Part shown: positions 12,355 through 23,918 of the stretch, piece by piece | Numbering within the stretch: position 1 is the stretch's first letter | How the letters are laid out: every line of letters begins with the position of its first letter | Assembly (NCBI GenBank): GCA_015039315.1 | Contig: WIDE01000004.1 | Location: 554,112 to 618,111, forward strand | Direction: 5' to 3' | Source: Clavulina sp. PMI_390 | Taxonomy: Eukaryota > Basidiomycota > Agaricomycetes > Cantharellales > Hydnaceae | Length of the DNA stretch: 64,000 nucleotides | Translations under genes and position numbers: made by a program | The notes under the pieces: model-generated | What the model was told of the DNA's origin: nothing | Seen by the model: the letters and a program-made list of their open reading frames with translations, nothing else | Databases searched by the model: none

Positions 12355-12773
12355 CTCTGGGTGCACGAGGTTGGCGAGGCTCGTCGTGAAAGTATGCGGT
12401 TAGGTTGCTTCTGAAGACCAAGTAGGGTATAGGCGTTTCTTATCCTTAGGGGCGAGCAAAGAGGATAGCAGCCTGGGGGCGTGGACGTAGAGACGGCACT
12501 GCCTGCTACATATGAGACTGAAATATATCGCCTGGGACAACACGCTGCGCAGAGTTTATTGCATGCATGACGAGGAGCAATGTTTCGGAGGATGAGGTCC
12601 GAATCCCCACAAAATACCTCATTCGCTTGCGTATAAGCACCCCAGAACTTAGTTGTAGAATTGCAGATGGTGGTGGAACGTGGCTGCTCAATATGAACAT
12701 TGATGTTCGTCGGGACCGAGGCTCAGGTCTCCAGTTTCTCAATTGTGACCACTGACTGCTACCTCCTTACAGC
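12355..12773. other. Divergent promoter region, TPR copy 4 / ATG6
   Basis: 419 bp between two divergently transcribed start codons (12354 minus, 12774 plus). An ATATAT element at 12523-12528 is a possible core promoter for copy 4. The last 25 bp before the ATG6 start are pyrimidine-rich. No gene. Confidence 0.65.
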
Positions 12774-14966
12774 ATGGCAGACCCTCTTCCCAGCTTCGTT
12801 TGCCAACAGTGCAAGCAGGTGAGCCTAGCATACGATGAGCTTTAGCTGTGAGAGATGCTTATAACAGTGGAAACTCGTAGCCGATTCAACTCGACCCCTC
12901 AGTGATCGAGGCCACACCTGAGGCAGCCCAAGGTATGAGAGTCTCGACTCTGTTGCTGTCGTCCGAATCCATACATCTCACCTTTTCTAACTGAACCCTT
13001 AGAGACTCTACCTGTGCCTTCTCATCGACGCAAGTCATCATCAACAAAAGGCAATGCTCTCACCCCCGCTCAGCGTCTTGCGATACTCAACGCCTCACCC
13101 ACTGCCAAGTCTGCCTGGGAAGCTGCCAATTTTCGTGTGAATAAGGACGATATCAGGCTCTCTCCTGCTACTGCATCATCAAATGGTACTGGCGCCGGGC
13201 ATCGCAGGCGTACTTCTAGCACTGGTGGCATCAAAACCGCCTCAACAACCGCAGGGGCCGAATCATTCGTTTTACTCCCCGACAATGCTGCTGGACGAAT
13301 ACCAAAGAGTGGAACCTCACCACGCACTCCAACTAACGGTGGCGGAAACCCCCCTCCTTCAAATTCAGCGAGGAGAATATCAGCCTCCGGTCGAGCTACA
13401 CCAAGCCCCTCGTCCAAGACCACTTCCACGACCTCGGGTCCATCATCATCAACCGCTACTACGTCTCCTACTCCTACCCAACCTCCATCGACCCCGCCAC
13501 TTCCTACGCCAACGAGTAATAACCTCCATGCTACAATGCGACTATTCACCCTTCTGTCATCGCACTCAGAATTGGACCACCCCTTGTGCGCAGACTGCAC
13601 CAACACTCTTACTGAGAACCTCGAACGTAAACTCGAGGAGACGCGGAGGGAAAGGGATGGGTATATCGCTTTCGAGAAGGAGGTCAAGAAGAGTCGAGAA
13701 TCTATCACAGCGAGCGGGCTGGACGAGAAGAAGCTGGAACATAAGATACAAAGAGTGCGTCGGAAAGCAGATCCTGCTTGGGACGACTCGCTGATAGTCT
13801 TGATCGTTTGTCCTGCTCACATTCTAGTTGGAGCAAGAGTCACTCAGGGCCATAGCAGACCTGCGAGCAGCGGAACAAGAACGGATAGCGCTAGAAGCTG
13901 AGATCGCTGCTATTAAGGAGGAGGAAGATGCGCTAGAGGAAGAAGAAATTGCGTGAGCGGTACTTTACTTTTCCCGGTCACTAGCACCTCTCATGTCTTC
14001 GTCGTACTTGCCTCCATTCTCCCAACCTGCAGTTTCTGGACCGAGCGCTCGCGAACTCAGCTCCAACAAACGCGCGCTAAAGACCAACTCGCGTCTATCA
14101 CTGCTGCGCTCTCCAGCACACAGCGCGAGATCGCCTCGCTCTCCCGAACCAACGTGTACAATGATGCGTTCTGCATCGGGCACGACGGCATGTTTGGGAC
14201 AATCAACGGACTAAGACTTGGCCGATCGACGAGCGCGGGAGGGAACGTCGAGTGGGCAGAGATCAATGCTGCGTGGGGACAGGCCTTGTTATTGTTGTAT
14301 ACGATAGCGAGAAAAGTAGAGTTTACCTTTGACACGTGAGTTGCTATTTCTTCGAGTTTCCCTGACCCAAGACGGCACCCATCGAGCCTGTAAATTTTCG
14401 TTTGCGTAGGTACCGATTGGTCCCTATGGGGTCGTTTTCGAAAATTGAACGGATTTCAGGAGACAGAGGCACCTACGAACTGTATGTCAGCCAGCGCAAC
14501 ACACCTATGGTGAATCAAAACACCAACATATCGCTGATGCTTTATTTTTTTTTTACGCATAGTTACGGTTCTGGAGATCTCAACCTCACACGTATGCTGC
14601 ACAATAGGCGATTCGACCATGCAATGATTGCATTCCTCGAATGTCTCCGACAGCTGATGGATCACGTCCGTGCACGGGATCCGTCTATCGACTTCCCTCA
14701 TCTGTGAGACTTTCTTGTCCTTCTTTCTCCTCACTAGAGACTGACCAGACTCTTGCACTCTCTCTGCCTATGTGTTCGCCGCCACTCTACCTGATTCTCT
14801 GTCTCCTTCGCCATTCCTTTGTTATATGCATCATAGCGTGGTCAAGGACAAGATAGGGGATGTTTCTATCAAGCTCCAGTTCAATAACGAAGAGGTCTGG
14901 ACCAAAGCGATGCGCCACGTCCTTCTCGCTCTCAAGATCCTCCTCCGATGGGCAACTAGTGGTTAG
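12774..14966 (+). CDS. ATG6: Beclin 1/Atg6 (Vps30) autophagy protein, 539 aa
   Basis: Subunit of the class III PI3-kinase (Vps34) complexes that nucleate autophagosomes and act in vacuolar protein sorting. Exons: 12774..12818, 12881..12932, 13003..13754, 13828..13952, 14033..14335, 14410..14481, 14563..14703 and 14837..14966; all phases close. Visible landmarks: an N-terminal CxxC (FVCQQCK), a Ser/Thr/Pro-rich linker (about residues 35-200), the Beclin-type block LDHPLCADCTNTLTENLERK, a coiled coil rich in E/K/R/L (about 230-360, LRAAEQERIALEAEIAAIKE), and the C-terminal evolutionarily conserved domain from YNDAFCIGHDGMFGTINGLR through GSFSKIERI to ALKILLRWATSG. Length fits the family once the fungal low-complexity linker is allowed for. 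It is divergent from TPR copy 4 and convergent with GSH1. Confidence 0.95.
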
Positions 14967-15467
14967 AGTCTTTCCTCCCATTTTTCTACATTTCACCTGT
15001 TCCTCTATTACCACCTTCCTCCACTCTGTTTCCGGAAATCTTGTCCCTCATTCCCGTTCCCTGGCTTTTTCTACTTGCTTGCTCAGGTGTCCACATCCAA
15101 CGTCACTAGATTTCTTCGCAGATATGCATCACGGGAATAGCATTATTGTAACATTAGTACACATATACCCTAGTAGCGGTTTGGTTGTCTCTCGGTGTTG
15201 GTGGATGGGTGGGATGGGGATGGGATGTACTGTACAGAAATTGTAACGAAACAGAAAAACAAAACAAACAAACAGGACAGTTGAGAGGCCAAGTTGCCTC
15301 ACAACTGAGCAGTCTAACTAGCTATAGCAATATACGAAGACCTACAGTGTCCAATTCGTAGGAAGACTTCGGAGAAGGCCCAAGAAAACAGACACAGCAT
15401 TGGCAGAAATATCCACGAACAGCGAGAGAGGAAGGTTAACGATATGTTAACGATATGTTAAGCAGAA
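14967..15467. other. Convergent 3' region, ATG6 / GSH1
   Basis: 3' flanks of two convergent genes. The last 33 bases contain an 11-bp direct repeat, described separately. No gene seen. Confidence 0.65.
15435..15461. repeat. Short tandem repeat, GTTAACGATAT x2
   Basis: Two adjacent copies of the 11-mer GTTAACGATAT (15435-15445 and 15446-15456), followed by GTTAA. They lie 7 bp beyond the GSH1 stop codon, that is in its 3' UTR on the minus strand. Probably a replication-slippage product. Confidence 0.7.
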
Positions 15468-18400
15468 TTACAAGCAGCCATCGTCTGTCCTACTACCCAG
15501 GTAGTAGTCAGGGAGGAGCTCCGGAGCTTTCAACGTCCCGCGTTCACTGCAGGGAGAGGACCAACAAGGTCAGTAAACAATATTGACAAGGAGAATACCA
15601 AAATGAGAGAGTAAGGGGCGATGTAGAGAACAAAGATACTTACATCTCCTCGAGCGCACCCATGAGGTCAAAGTTGATCTCATCGCTGACGACCGAATCA
15701 TGCTTATAGTCGGGGTGTGAACGAATAAAGTTACGGATCCATGTCGCAGTAGTTTGCAGAGTTCCTACGCGCACATCCGGGACACAGTATTAGTTAACCT
15801 AGTCGTTGCATGGGCAGAATCTGGCTATCAACTTACCATCCGCGCGCCACTTGATCAGGTTGAGGTATGTCCGCATCCTCTTCTTGTGCGCGAAAGGCAC
15901 GTTCAACGTGTTCAGATACGCATTTACGACGCCCAAAAGACCAGGGAAGGCAAAGCCCCCATCGCATCCATCGGCTTTCTTTCCATTGATGATCTCTGCC
16001 ATCGTCATCTCCTCATACTCGTCCTCAACAGCGCGTAACGCTGGGGTGCGTGGAGATGGGCACCGAGACTGTGCCGCAGAGAGTGGTGGGTCACGCTCTC
16101 CTGTAGAGGACTTGGAGGGGGAGGTCGGAGGAGATGCGGAGGCGAGTGCCGAGGTAGGGGAGAGGCTGTTGGTCGCAGCACTCTCAGCGCTGCTGAGGCT
16201 GCTAGAGACGTTGGTGTCCACGCTGAGCTTGCCATGCTCGTGGCTGGCGGTGGTACTGGTGGTGGTGGTGCTAGCCGCTGGAGCTAGCGCGTTGGGCGGG
16301 AAGTGGGCGTCCAGACTGTCGGGGATCGAGGTGGGTTGAGTAGGGGCGAGCGGAGGGGACATGGTTTGGGCGGGTGTAGCTGCGACAGATGACGCGGGGG
16401 ACCGGTGGGAGTGACCATGAGGAATGATATCGTCGGGGTATATGGAACGGCGGAACCAGAACTTCTGTTCTCTAGCGGCATCACGCTGTTGGGCGCGGTG
16501 CATGTTCTCATCGACCTATAAGGTGATCATGGGCGAGGGCTTATCAACAACCTGATCTTGACAACAGCAATCTCATTAAGAGAGACAAACCTTTGAGATC
16601 GGGATATAGAAATTAAGACCGAAGCTGAGGATCGCTCGGGACAGAAGCACAATGAAGACAGAGAACGCGGCATTCTCGAAATCGGTGATCTGGACCTCCA
16701 TGCTACGGAACTCTACACGCCAGCCAATGGGCGCCTGAGCGGGAGGAGGCTTGAAGCGAAGGGTTTGCCAGTTGGTAGATTGAATGTTCTGTGCGTGTGA
16801 TGACAGAGAGCCGTTCGTCAATGACAGCAGGGTGGCAACTAGCCTTCACCAGGGCATGCTCACCTCAAAGTGATCAGCAGACTTCTCATCATCGAGATCT
16901 ATGGCATCACTGAAGACAACAAGGGGGTCACGGATGAACAAATGAGCGATGTGCTTGGCCAGCAGCTCATCAATTCCTGGTTAACGCATGCAAGAGGGAA
17001 CGGATGAGCAACCCATAGAAAGATATGTACCACTGACGACGTACCATTATCCCGGAGTCTCTCATAAGTGGGTTCATCAATAGGGAGTGGGACGTCATTG
17101 TATTCTGGGCGGTTTCTAAAGTCCTTGGAAAGATACGAGTCCACACTGTCGTATCGTGACTTGGGTATCTGATGATTATTCTCCTTGAGCGGCTGTGGGT
17201 AAATGACGAGAGACATAGACGAATCATGAGATAAGGGTTACACACTGAAAAGAGTGCGAGGGTGTGAGAGGAGGTTGGGGCGAATCATGACGCACCTTGA
17301 GACCTCGCTCCTCCTCCGTGCGATCATCTACACTCCCCGCAATGACGTTCCACCGACAGTCTACATCGGCGAGGTACCCTCGATAAGCCGGAGAGGCGGC
17401 GGTTAGCGCAAGCTATGACGAATGCATGACCAAATGAGATTACGTTTCACATATGCGGATGCGGGGCAAATCATCGACGCACCATGACGGGTCCCACTGG
17501 GACAAGGGCGTCATACACCCTCCTTGCCTCATCCACATTGCATGCCTGGAATGTGATTTGCAGACAGCAGCAACCCATGCCGAAGCCCATGGCATCCATG
17601 TAAATATGATCGGGCAGCGCGGCACCGTTCTTGGCCTCTGTGAAATGGGTGGAAGAATGAACCGCCGGCACCGCCAAAAGAGGTCCGCGCAGATGAGACA
17701 TGATGAGCAAAAGGGCTCTCTCCTCAGGGGGATAATATATCGGGGAACTCTTTCCACGCACCTGGATCTTCGGGGAATATGTTTCGGTCATATGGGATGG
17801 TGGGGTCGATGAAGGGGGAGGGGGTTTTGCTATCCTTGAAGATGGGGAGGTTGATAGCCACTTTCGATCCGCGTCGTCGGCGAATGTTGGCGGTCAAGGT
17901 ACTGACGTTGTCGCCGCCGCATAGTCACAAATGGGTAAGTAAAAGAGCAGTGGGGGAGGAACAAGGATGCGTAACATGAAGACTCACGGGAAGCGGACAT
18001 GAGGGTTTGTGATTTCGTCGGGGAGGAAGAGACTGTGGCTTGCCTGCGCATTGGCTGGATCGTAATGCGGATCGGTGAATGCACCTGGCGTGCCGAGCCG
18101 AGGGTATGACGTGATGGTGATGGGGGCCTCGAGGGGGTTGAGCTCGTTGCGGATGAGCTTCCGGCTACGAGTGCGAGGGAATCATCCGGGGTTTGACGGA
18201 GGGAGGTGGGGACGCAGCGCGATGGCCAAGAGGAGTCCAATATGTCGGTGAATAATTAGATCTCAAGTCTGACAAGGAAGCGCGAATCGAACAGCAAAAA
18301 AGGAAAAGCACATACCGGTATCTCATGTTGGTCTCTACCGACATGAGATCCTTGAGCGAAGCGGTGTAGGGGGAACCTGGCGTCGATTCGAGCATGTACC

Positions 18401-18841
18401 GTCCATATTCCGGGTGGAAGGTTGGGATGGTCGAGCTGGGGTGATGACAAATAATAAGATGAGCACATATTGGGAAAGGAGAGTCGGACAGGAGGGGAAC
18501 GTACCGGTCAGCAGGTGTGTTATTGCAGAGGTCGAGGTAGACGTCTTCCAATTTGGCGAGAATTTCGGATTGCCGAAGCGAGAGTTTTGCGCTACGTGCG
18601 TCAGGATCGAACGAGAGCACCATGTACTCGATCTGGAACGACAGAGTCAGAAAAAAAAATAGGATGACGCAAATGCAAAGGATATGCCTACCTCATCACC
18701 CCAGAGGAGGTTGTCGCCCTCCCGATCCTTGAAGCGTTCCCAAAGCTTCAGGAACTGTGTGATGCCATGCTCCTTGACGTGCGCATGATACTTCTTGCTT
18801 TCTTCCCAGGTAAGTGGCTTGCCCTTGAAAAGGAGACCCAT
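15468..18841 (-). CDS. GSH1: Glutamate-cysteine ligase (gamma-glutamylcysteine synthetase), 774 aa
   Basis: Catalyses ATP-dependent ligation of L-glutamate and L-cysteine, the first and limiting step of glutathione synthesis, in the cytosol. Thirteen exons: 18692..18841, 18505..18632, 18316..18435, 17988..18164, 17762..17901, 17483..17637, 17296..17412, 17045..17192, 16864..16976, 16591..16788, 15837..16515, 15654..15774 and 15468..15546. Family signatures in order: [14 protein letters not shown] and LLWGDE (start), [109 protein letters not shown] and MAEIINGK. It is longer than animal enzymes (~640 aa) mainly because exon 11 carries a ~110-residue Ser/Thr/Pro/Ala-rich stretch between [11 protein letters not shown] and [10 protein letters not shown]. 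All phases close. Confidence 0.95.
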
Positions 18842-19575
18842 GGTGGATGTTCGCTCTGAAGCACAGAACGTAGGGGGGAAAAAGGATTGGAGGCTTAAAG
18901 TAGGGAGAACCGAGTTTGCTCATGTCTTCATAAGGAGGCTTCATAAGCGAATTGAGAGTGACAAAAAGCGTGACTAAGACGGGTATGCATATACCCATCA
19001 CAAGGATCAACGTTATCGATCCACCTCCCTATCCTCCACCGGATCTCTCCTCCACTTTTTGGCCTTAGCAACATCAATTCTGATCTGCCAATCCTCTCAA
19101 GTCGGACCTTCCTTCCCCACGTTCTGGGTTAGGTCACCCTTCGGCCACATGGACCGGTTTTACTGATAACTTGCCCTTCTCTCCCTCCGCCGTCGCACTC
19201 CGGCTGCCCAGATAGGCTTCCTTCATTCCCTCCGCGATCGATCATGTTTCCCCGCTTAGTCGCCGAGGGGAAACACATCGCCATGGATGCCACACCAGCT
19301 TCTTATTACTTTTTTGCTTTGCCAATCTCTTCCCTGGAATGCACCCGCTCACACGAAGCGATCACGAGCAGATCGGAGGCGAGTCTCTCGGTCTGTCAAC
19401 TGACAGCTTCGTATCGGCGATGACGTCCGACTCCAGCGCGAGAGATTAGTGGTATTGGAGACGCCATCTAGATCATATGCACACAGTCTATCAGGAGCTA
19501 AATAGCACACATTCGCAGAAGCACAAAGAAAGAAAGGAAAAAAGAGTTGCCACAAACAGCCCTAAACTTAACCCC
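18842..19575. other. Intergenic: GSH1 promoter and carrier 3' flank
   Basis: 734 bp with no gene. It contains the presumed GSH1 promoter, which is pyrimidine-rich on the plus strand near 19020-19230. I could not pick out a convincing TATA box or a Yap1/AP-1 type site. Confidence 0.6.
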
Positions 19576-21104
19576 CTAAGCCGAGGCAAGAGCCCGGCTC
19601 ATCAACTCGAATCCAAGGAAGGTTGCGCCGTTCGCAAATGGAGATCTAGATGATAGAGAAGATAGAATAGAAATAGAATCAGTCATTGGTAGAAATGAAA
19701 GGCGCGCCGGGATGGCTATGCTGTGCTTCATACGAAGCACAAATGGCGGTATGAAATGACTCACCGAACGAGTGTTGGCCCCAGCCCTCGAGTAAAGCCT
19801 TTGACTCCTTCCCGAGCCCACACTTTCCTCACGCAGTCTAGTGTGCCATTGTACTTCCGTTCAGGGCCCGAGAAGGCGTCGGTTTGCAGGCGCGACTTGA
19901 CAACGTCAATTGGGTAGATCACCGCCCACAGCTGATGAGAAAGCAGAGGAGGGATGATGACGAATGAGCATCAGGAACAAACGCCGCATCCCATACATCT
20001 CCCGGGATTCACATGGGAAGGATACGAGTGACGCAGCAGGGAGGAGCGAGGAGATACTCACAGCGTAACCAGCAGCAGCACCATATGCAACAGCCCTCAC
20101 AGGCGACAGCTCGTCTCGCCTCCTGCCGGTATCTCTCATCCACTTCTGCACAAGCTGCTCATACGCGAGGAAGTACACGCCATACCCAGACGCCTCACGC
20201 GTGAACGTTGCCGTCTGGCCCTTGTACAGGCCCGCAATTCCGTAGTTTCCGACAATCTTGCGCATGGCATCCAGGGGGCCATAATACAAACGCGCCTTGT
20301 CCGGTTGAGTTTGCAGACCTGTATTGGTTCACAGGCAATATTCAGCAGGCGAGTGAGACAACAGGGGGATTCAGTAACAACAATAACAACAGAAGGAGGG
20401 TACGCACGAATACGGATGTGCTCTACAGGCCCTGACACGAACCCGTTGGAGACACCAGCAAAAGCACCTGCTATCATCAACTGTGTTGACGTGAGGCTGT
20501 TACCGAGACCAGATAGCTCATTCTGTTGTCGGAAATAACGCTTGGCTGCTTCTAATGCGCCGAATTGGATCGAGACGCAGACGCCGATTCCAAGGAGGGG
20601 AGTCAATGTACCCTGGATGATGTCGTCAAGTTGACCATGTTCAAGCTCCCAGGGACACGCTCCAAAGGGCCCGATTGAATGACTGACCTTGTAGAACGCG
20701 AGAGGTCCTTCGTTCTTCAGAATACCAGTGGCGCATTGGATAGCTCCAGAATACGTCCCCGGCGGTGCAGTTTGCATCCGCTTTTTGAAGAAATCGAGAC
20801 TTGAGTATAGAACTCGACGCGGTACCGCGGATCATGCAGACATACCACTTTGACTGGAGAAGTGTCAAGTCAAGCACAGAACAGTGAGTCTTTCGCGTTT
20901 CTAGTTCTAGTTCTCGATCCTGTGTCGACAGTGACCACTCACCCATATCAAAAGGCTGCCCAACCATAACCTGCAAGACGAGACACCCAAATTTTTCGGC
21001 CGAAATACTGAGCTCATGAAACGTATTTCTTGCTTCAGAATATTTCCTACCTGACATATCCCCCCAGCAGTTCCAGCAGTAAGATCCTTGGCTGTTTTCG
21101 ACAT
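19576..21104 (-). CDS. Mitochondrial carrier family protein, Ymc1-like, 293 aa
   Basis: Inner-membrane solute carrier with three tandem ~100-residue repeats of two helices each. Exons: 21051..21104, 20943..20970, 20846..20853, 20688..20780, 20408..20612, 20062..20318, 19765..19931 and 19576..19645. The signature Px[DE]xx[KR] is seen as GQPFDMVKVRM in repeat 1, GPVEHIRIRLQ in repeat 2 and YPIDVVKSRLQ in repeat 3. DLTAGTAGGICQVMVGQPFD and the GPVEHIRIR form of repeat 2 resemble the Ymc1/Ymc2 amino-acid carrier group more than the carnitine carrier; the substrate is not proven. Exon 3 is only 8 nt (TCAAAGTG) but is required for the PFDMVKVR motif. I chose ATG 21104 because it matches the family start; the open frame extends upstream to 21206 without support. 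It is divergent from FHA kinase copy 1 across a repeated promoter segment. Confidence 0.9.
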
Positions 21105-21120
21105 GGTTGGCCAGAAAGAG

Positions 21121-21390
21121 AACAAGATCCTGCGGGGAGAAGCGGAGGCGCCTTCTTTAGGTCGGTCGTGCTTGATCCAAATAGCTAGCAACAAAAACGC
21201 GGTCATTCATTCAGATTCACTCAGCTTCCAGTGTGACAGACGCGCCAGAGCGCGTCCTCCTGTGGCCTGGGGGAGAGCATAAAAGCAAAAACTTGTCTGT
21301 CCAGGCTACCAAGAACTCTCTGTCTCTCTGTCTCTCTGTCTCTCTGTCTCTCTGTCTCTCTATACAGCCAGCAATTGGTGGCGCCAAGGT
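21121..21390 (+). repeat. Kinase-cluster intergenic repeat, copy 1
   Basis: First of three related intergenic segments (others at 26651-26830 and 29474-29700). Shared marks in order: AACAAGATCC then GAGAAGCGGAG (copies 1 and 3), CATTCATTCAGAT, AGTGTGACAG, CAGAGCGCG, GTGG, and GAGCATAAAAGC, followed by a CT-rich run. AGCATAAAAGC is a plausible TATA element and lies ~500 bp upstream of the kinase ATG. The left end overlaps the 5' leader of the carrier gene. Ends are approximate. Confidence 0.7.
21316..21362. repeat. Microsatellite, (TCTCTGTC)n
   Basis: About five to six copies of the octamer TCTCTGTC within intergenic repeat copy 1. In copy 2 the same place holds a simple CT run (26753-26767), so the octamer array expanded after duplication. 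Confidence 0.85.
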
Positions 21391-21787
21391 AGCGGCTTTG
21401 AACGAATCCCGAGACGTCACGAGGGCTGTGCAGTCCGTAAATGCCTAATTACCATTCACTGCAGCACTTCGACAACACGTTATCATCTATCTAATCCGAA
21501 GAAAATTTGTTATTACGCTGAGTATTGAGGGCGTTACAGGACGTTGGACAGAAACCAGAGTTCAACCAGACCGAGGAGTGCAAGAAATACAGAGCGCCTC
21601 TTCCGTGAACCCCTCATCGATGCTGAATAGCGAGTGCGATACAAACAGGCCCCAACTGCACTGCTTGTGGTGGTCGACCGCTGAACGTTTCCCTTCTCCC
21701 TTCTCAAAGTTCATCTTGCTTTGCAATTACTACACTGATATTGAGAGCGTACTCTAGTCTGATATTTCTTGCTTTCAATCTTGGAGA

Positions 21788-23918
21788 ATGAGTCCTATTG
21801 TGCAGTTTTATGACTATGCACAACCACCTCGGCAGGATGGAGGCGGGGATGACAACCCAATCCAGCTCCTAGCCTCTTTGCCCAGAAAACAGCCCCGTCC
21901 AGTACACGTTGACTCTAGTGAGGACGATCAACACAAGAATGGCGATGGTGAACGATGGGGGGAACCAACCCAATGGCCATCTGAGCCGCTGACAGAAGTC
22001 CAGACGGATCCTTACACCTCATTCCCAGCACCTGAGGACGACCAAGTATGGGGACGTCTGTACCCGTGTACTCCGGATCTCCCTCTGTTTGTGTGCAGGA
22101 AGCCGCAGACAGTGTATTTGGTGGGGAGAGGCCCGACTTGCGATATTATCATTAGCAACCACAAAATCTCTGGAAGACACTGCACTGTCTCCTACCATCC
22201 CGAGCTTGGTGTCGTCCGCATCGAGGATCACTCGACCAACGGTACCTATGTGAGTTGCCCCGGCTTCTTCTACCCAGTGACGTGCTGAGTGGTGGCCTAT
22301 ATCTCGTCGTTTTGTTTAGGTCAATGGCAGGTTAGTCGGCAAAGGTAAATTGGAGGTCATCACAGGCTCGCCGGAAATCTCGCTCTTGCGGCCAGGCAAT
22401 GATGGTGGCGATGACATTCGCTTCATTTTCCGACCCCCTAGTGACCCGAATGTGCGTTTCTTCACTTGATGGAGCCAGGTTGCCCATGTGCCAACTTACT
22501 GAAACTAATTGTCAACTTTTTTTGTGTATAATCCAGGATGAAGTCCTCGGTGGGGGCCTATACCAAGAATATCAACAGCTTGAAATGCTTGGCAAGGGCG
22601 CGTTCGGCGTTGTCCACAAGCTGCACCATCGAGAAACCGGGCAGCTGGCGGCGGCAAAGATATTTGTCAAAACGCGGTTCCTCGAATCGTGGGAGAACTT
22701 TGCCCATAATGCGACGAGGGAAATTAGCATCATGACGAAGCTTCGTCATGTTCGTCTCTCCGTCACTTCATTTTCATGTCCTGCTAACCAATCTACTCAC
22801 TTTGGTTTCGCAACATGTAGCCGAACATCGTCGAGTTCTTCAATCATTATCAGGACACTGGATCATTCTGTGAGTACAATGAATTGTTTCTCTCGCTCGA
22901 CATGCTGGCGATAATCAGTATTTCCCTTAGATATCGTAATGGAGCTAGTTGATGGCGGAGATTTGCTGCAACACATTCATCAGCAGCCAGGAGGTCATAT
23001 GAGTATGTTTGCCAGCATCGGCCCCCAATATGGTAGCGGGATAGCTCATAATTTATATTGTAGAGGAGCCAGAAACAAAGAGCATCACCCGCTTAGTGTG
23101 CCAAGGCCTTACTGTATGTAGATTTACTACCTTGCCTGAGCCGTGCGCTTATCCGATATCCTGCAGTATATCCATTCTCAAGGGATAACCCATCGAGACT
23201 TGAAGCCTGAGGTAGATCCTCCACCAAGCAACGCTTATAACTTTGTACTCGCTTACCTGCTCCGAATAGAACATCCTCCTGACCCGAGACGGAATGCCAA
23301 AGATCGCAGACTTTGGGTTAGCAAAGATGGTTGACAGCCAGACTTTCCTCAAGGTCAGTTCGTCCACTGTCATGCGAGTTTGTCATACTGTCTCACCATT
23401 TGCTCCTAATCCAGACCGCGTGTGGCACTCCGGCCTATGTTGCCCCAGAAGTGTTGGATGATCTCTCGACTGGCTACAGTCCCAAAGTCGACAGCTGGAG
23501 CATGGCTGTCATCGTGTATGCCATGTACGTATATCGTCAAGATTATGGCCTTCCTGCTGTTGATTTGCCACTCAAGGTTGACTGGGCGCCATGCTTGGAC
23601 CGAAGGAGCCGAAGATGATTTCCGCGAACGTCTCCGTCAGCGAGCATCTAATCTCACAGGCATCCTTGAGTTTGAGGTGTCACAAGAAGGTGCGCATCGA
23701 AAAACATATCTTCTCAGCATTCTTATCTTCTTTTCCTCTTTGACATTGTATGAGCAGTCCAAAAGTGGATTATTGCCATGCTCCGATCTAACCCGGAGGT
23801 CCGGCTCTCAATCTCAGAAGCTCTTGAACATCCGTGGCTCAGCATTAATGATCCTGATTCCCTGGAACCAACCTCTGTGAAAGAAGACAAGACAGGGCGG
23901 GCAAGCATATGGAGCTAG
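21788..23918 (+). CDS. FHA-domain Ser/Thr kinase, Chk2/Rad53/Cds1 type, copy 1 (496 aa, no tail)
   Basis: DNA-damage-checkpoint type kinase: the FHA domain binds phosphothreonine and the kinase is activated by phosphorylation of its T-loop. Exons: 21788..22249, 22320..22451, 22537..22749, 22821..22869, 22931..23002, 23064..23113, 23167..23211, 23270..23353, 23415..23524, 23577..23689 and 23758..23918; all phases close. FHA core (about residues 112-195): YLVGRGPTCDI, SGRHCTV, DHSTNGTYVNGR. Kinase (about 205-475): GKGAFGVV loop, AAAK lysine, [26 protein letters not shown] and [11 protein letters not shown]. The protein ends ~20 residues after the EALEHPWLS helix with GRASIWS. Copy 4 continues for ~350 more residues; a decayed remnant of that tail follows this gene (23955-24086). 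All catalytic residues are present, so the truncated form may be active. Confidence 0.92.

Larger units (their letters stand above)
21105..21787. other. Divergent promoter region, carrier / FHA kinase copy 1
   Basis: 683 bp between divergent start codons. It contains intergenic repeat copy 1, a TCTCTGTC microsatellite, and a block near 21634-21690 (CGATACAAA then GTGGTGGTCGACC) that recurs upstream of kinase copy 4 near 30442-30495. No gene. Confidence 0.75.

Noticed and set aside
13070..13708. 212-codon open frame antisense to ATG6
   Set aside because: Complement of the low-complexity linker of ATG6; no start context or motif.
21300..21365. Possible protein-coding RD-repeat (RQRDRETERQRDRE) on the minus strand
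   Set aside because: It is only the translation of a TCTCTGTC microsatellite in a promoter.
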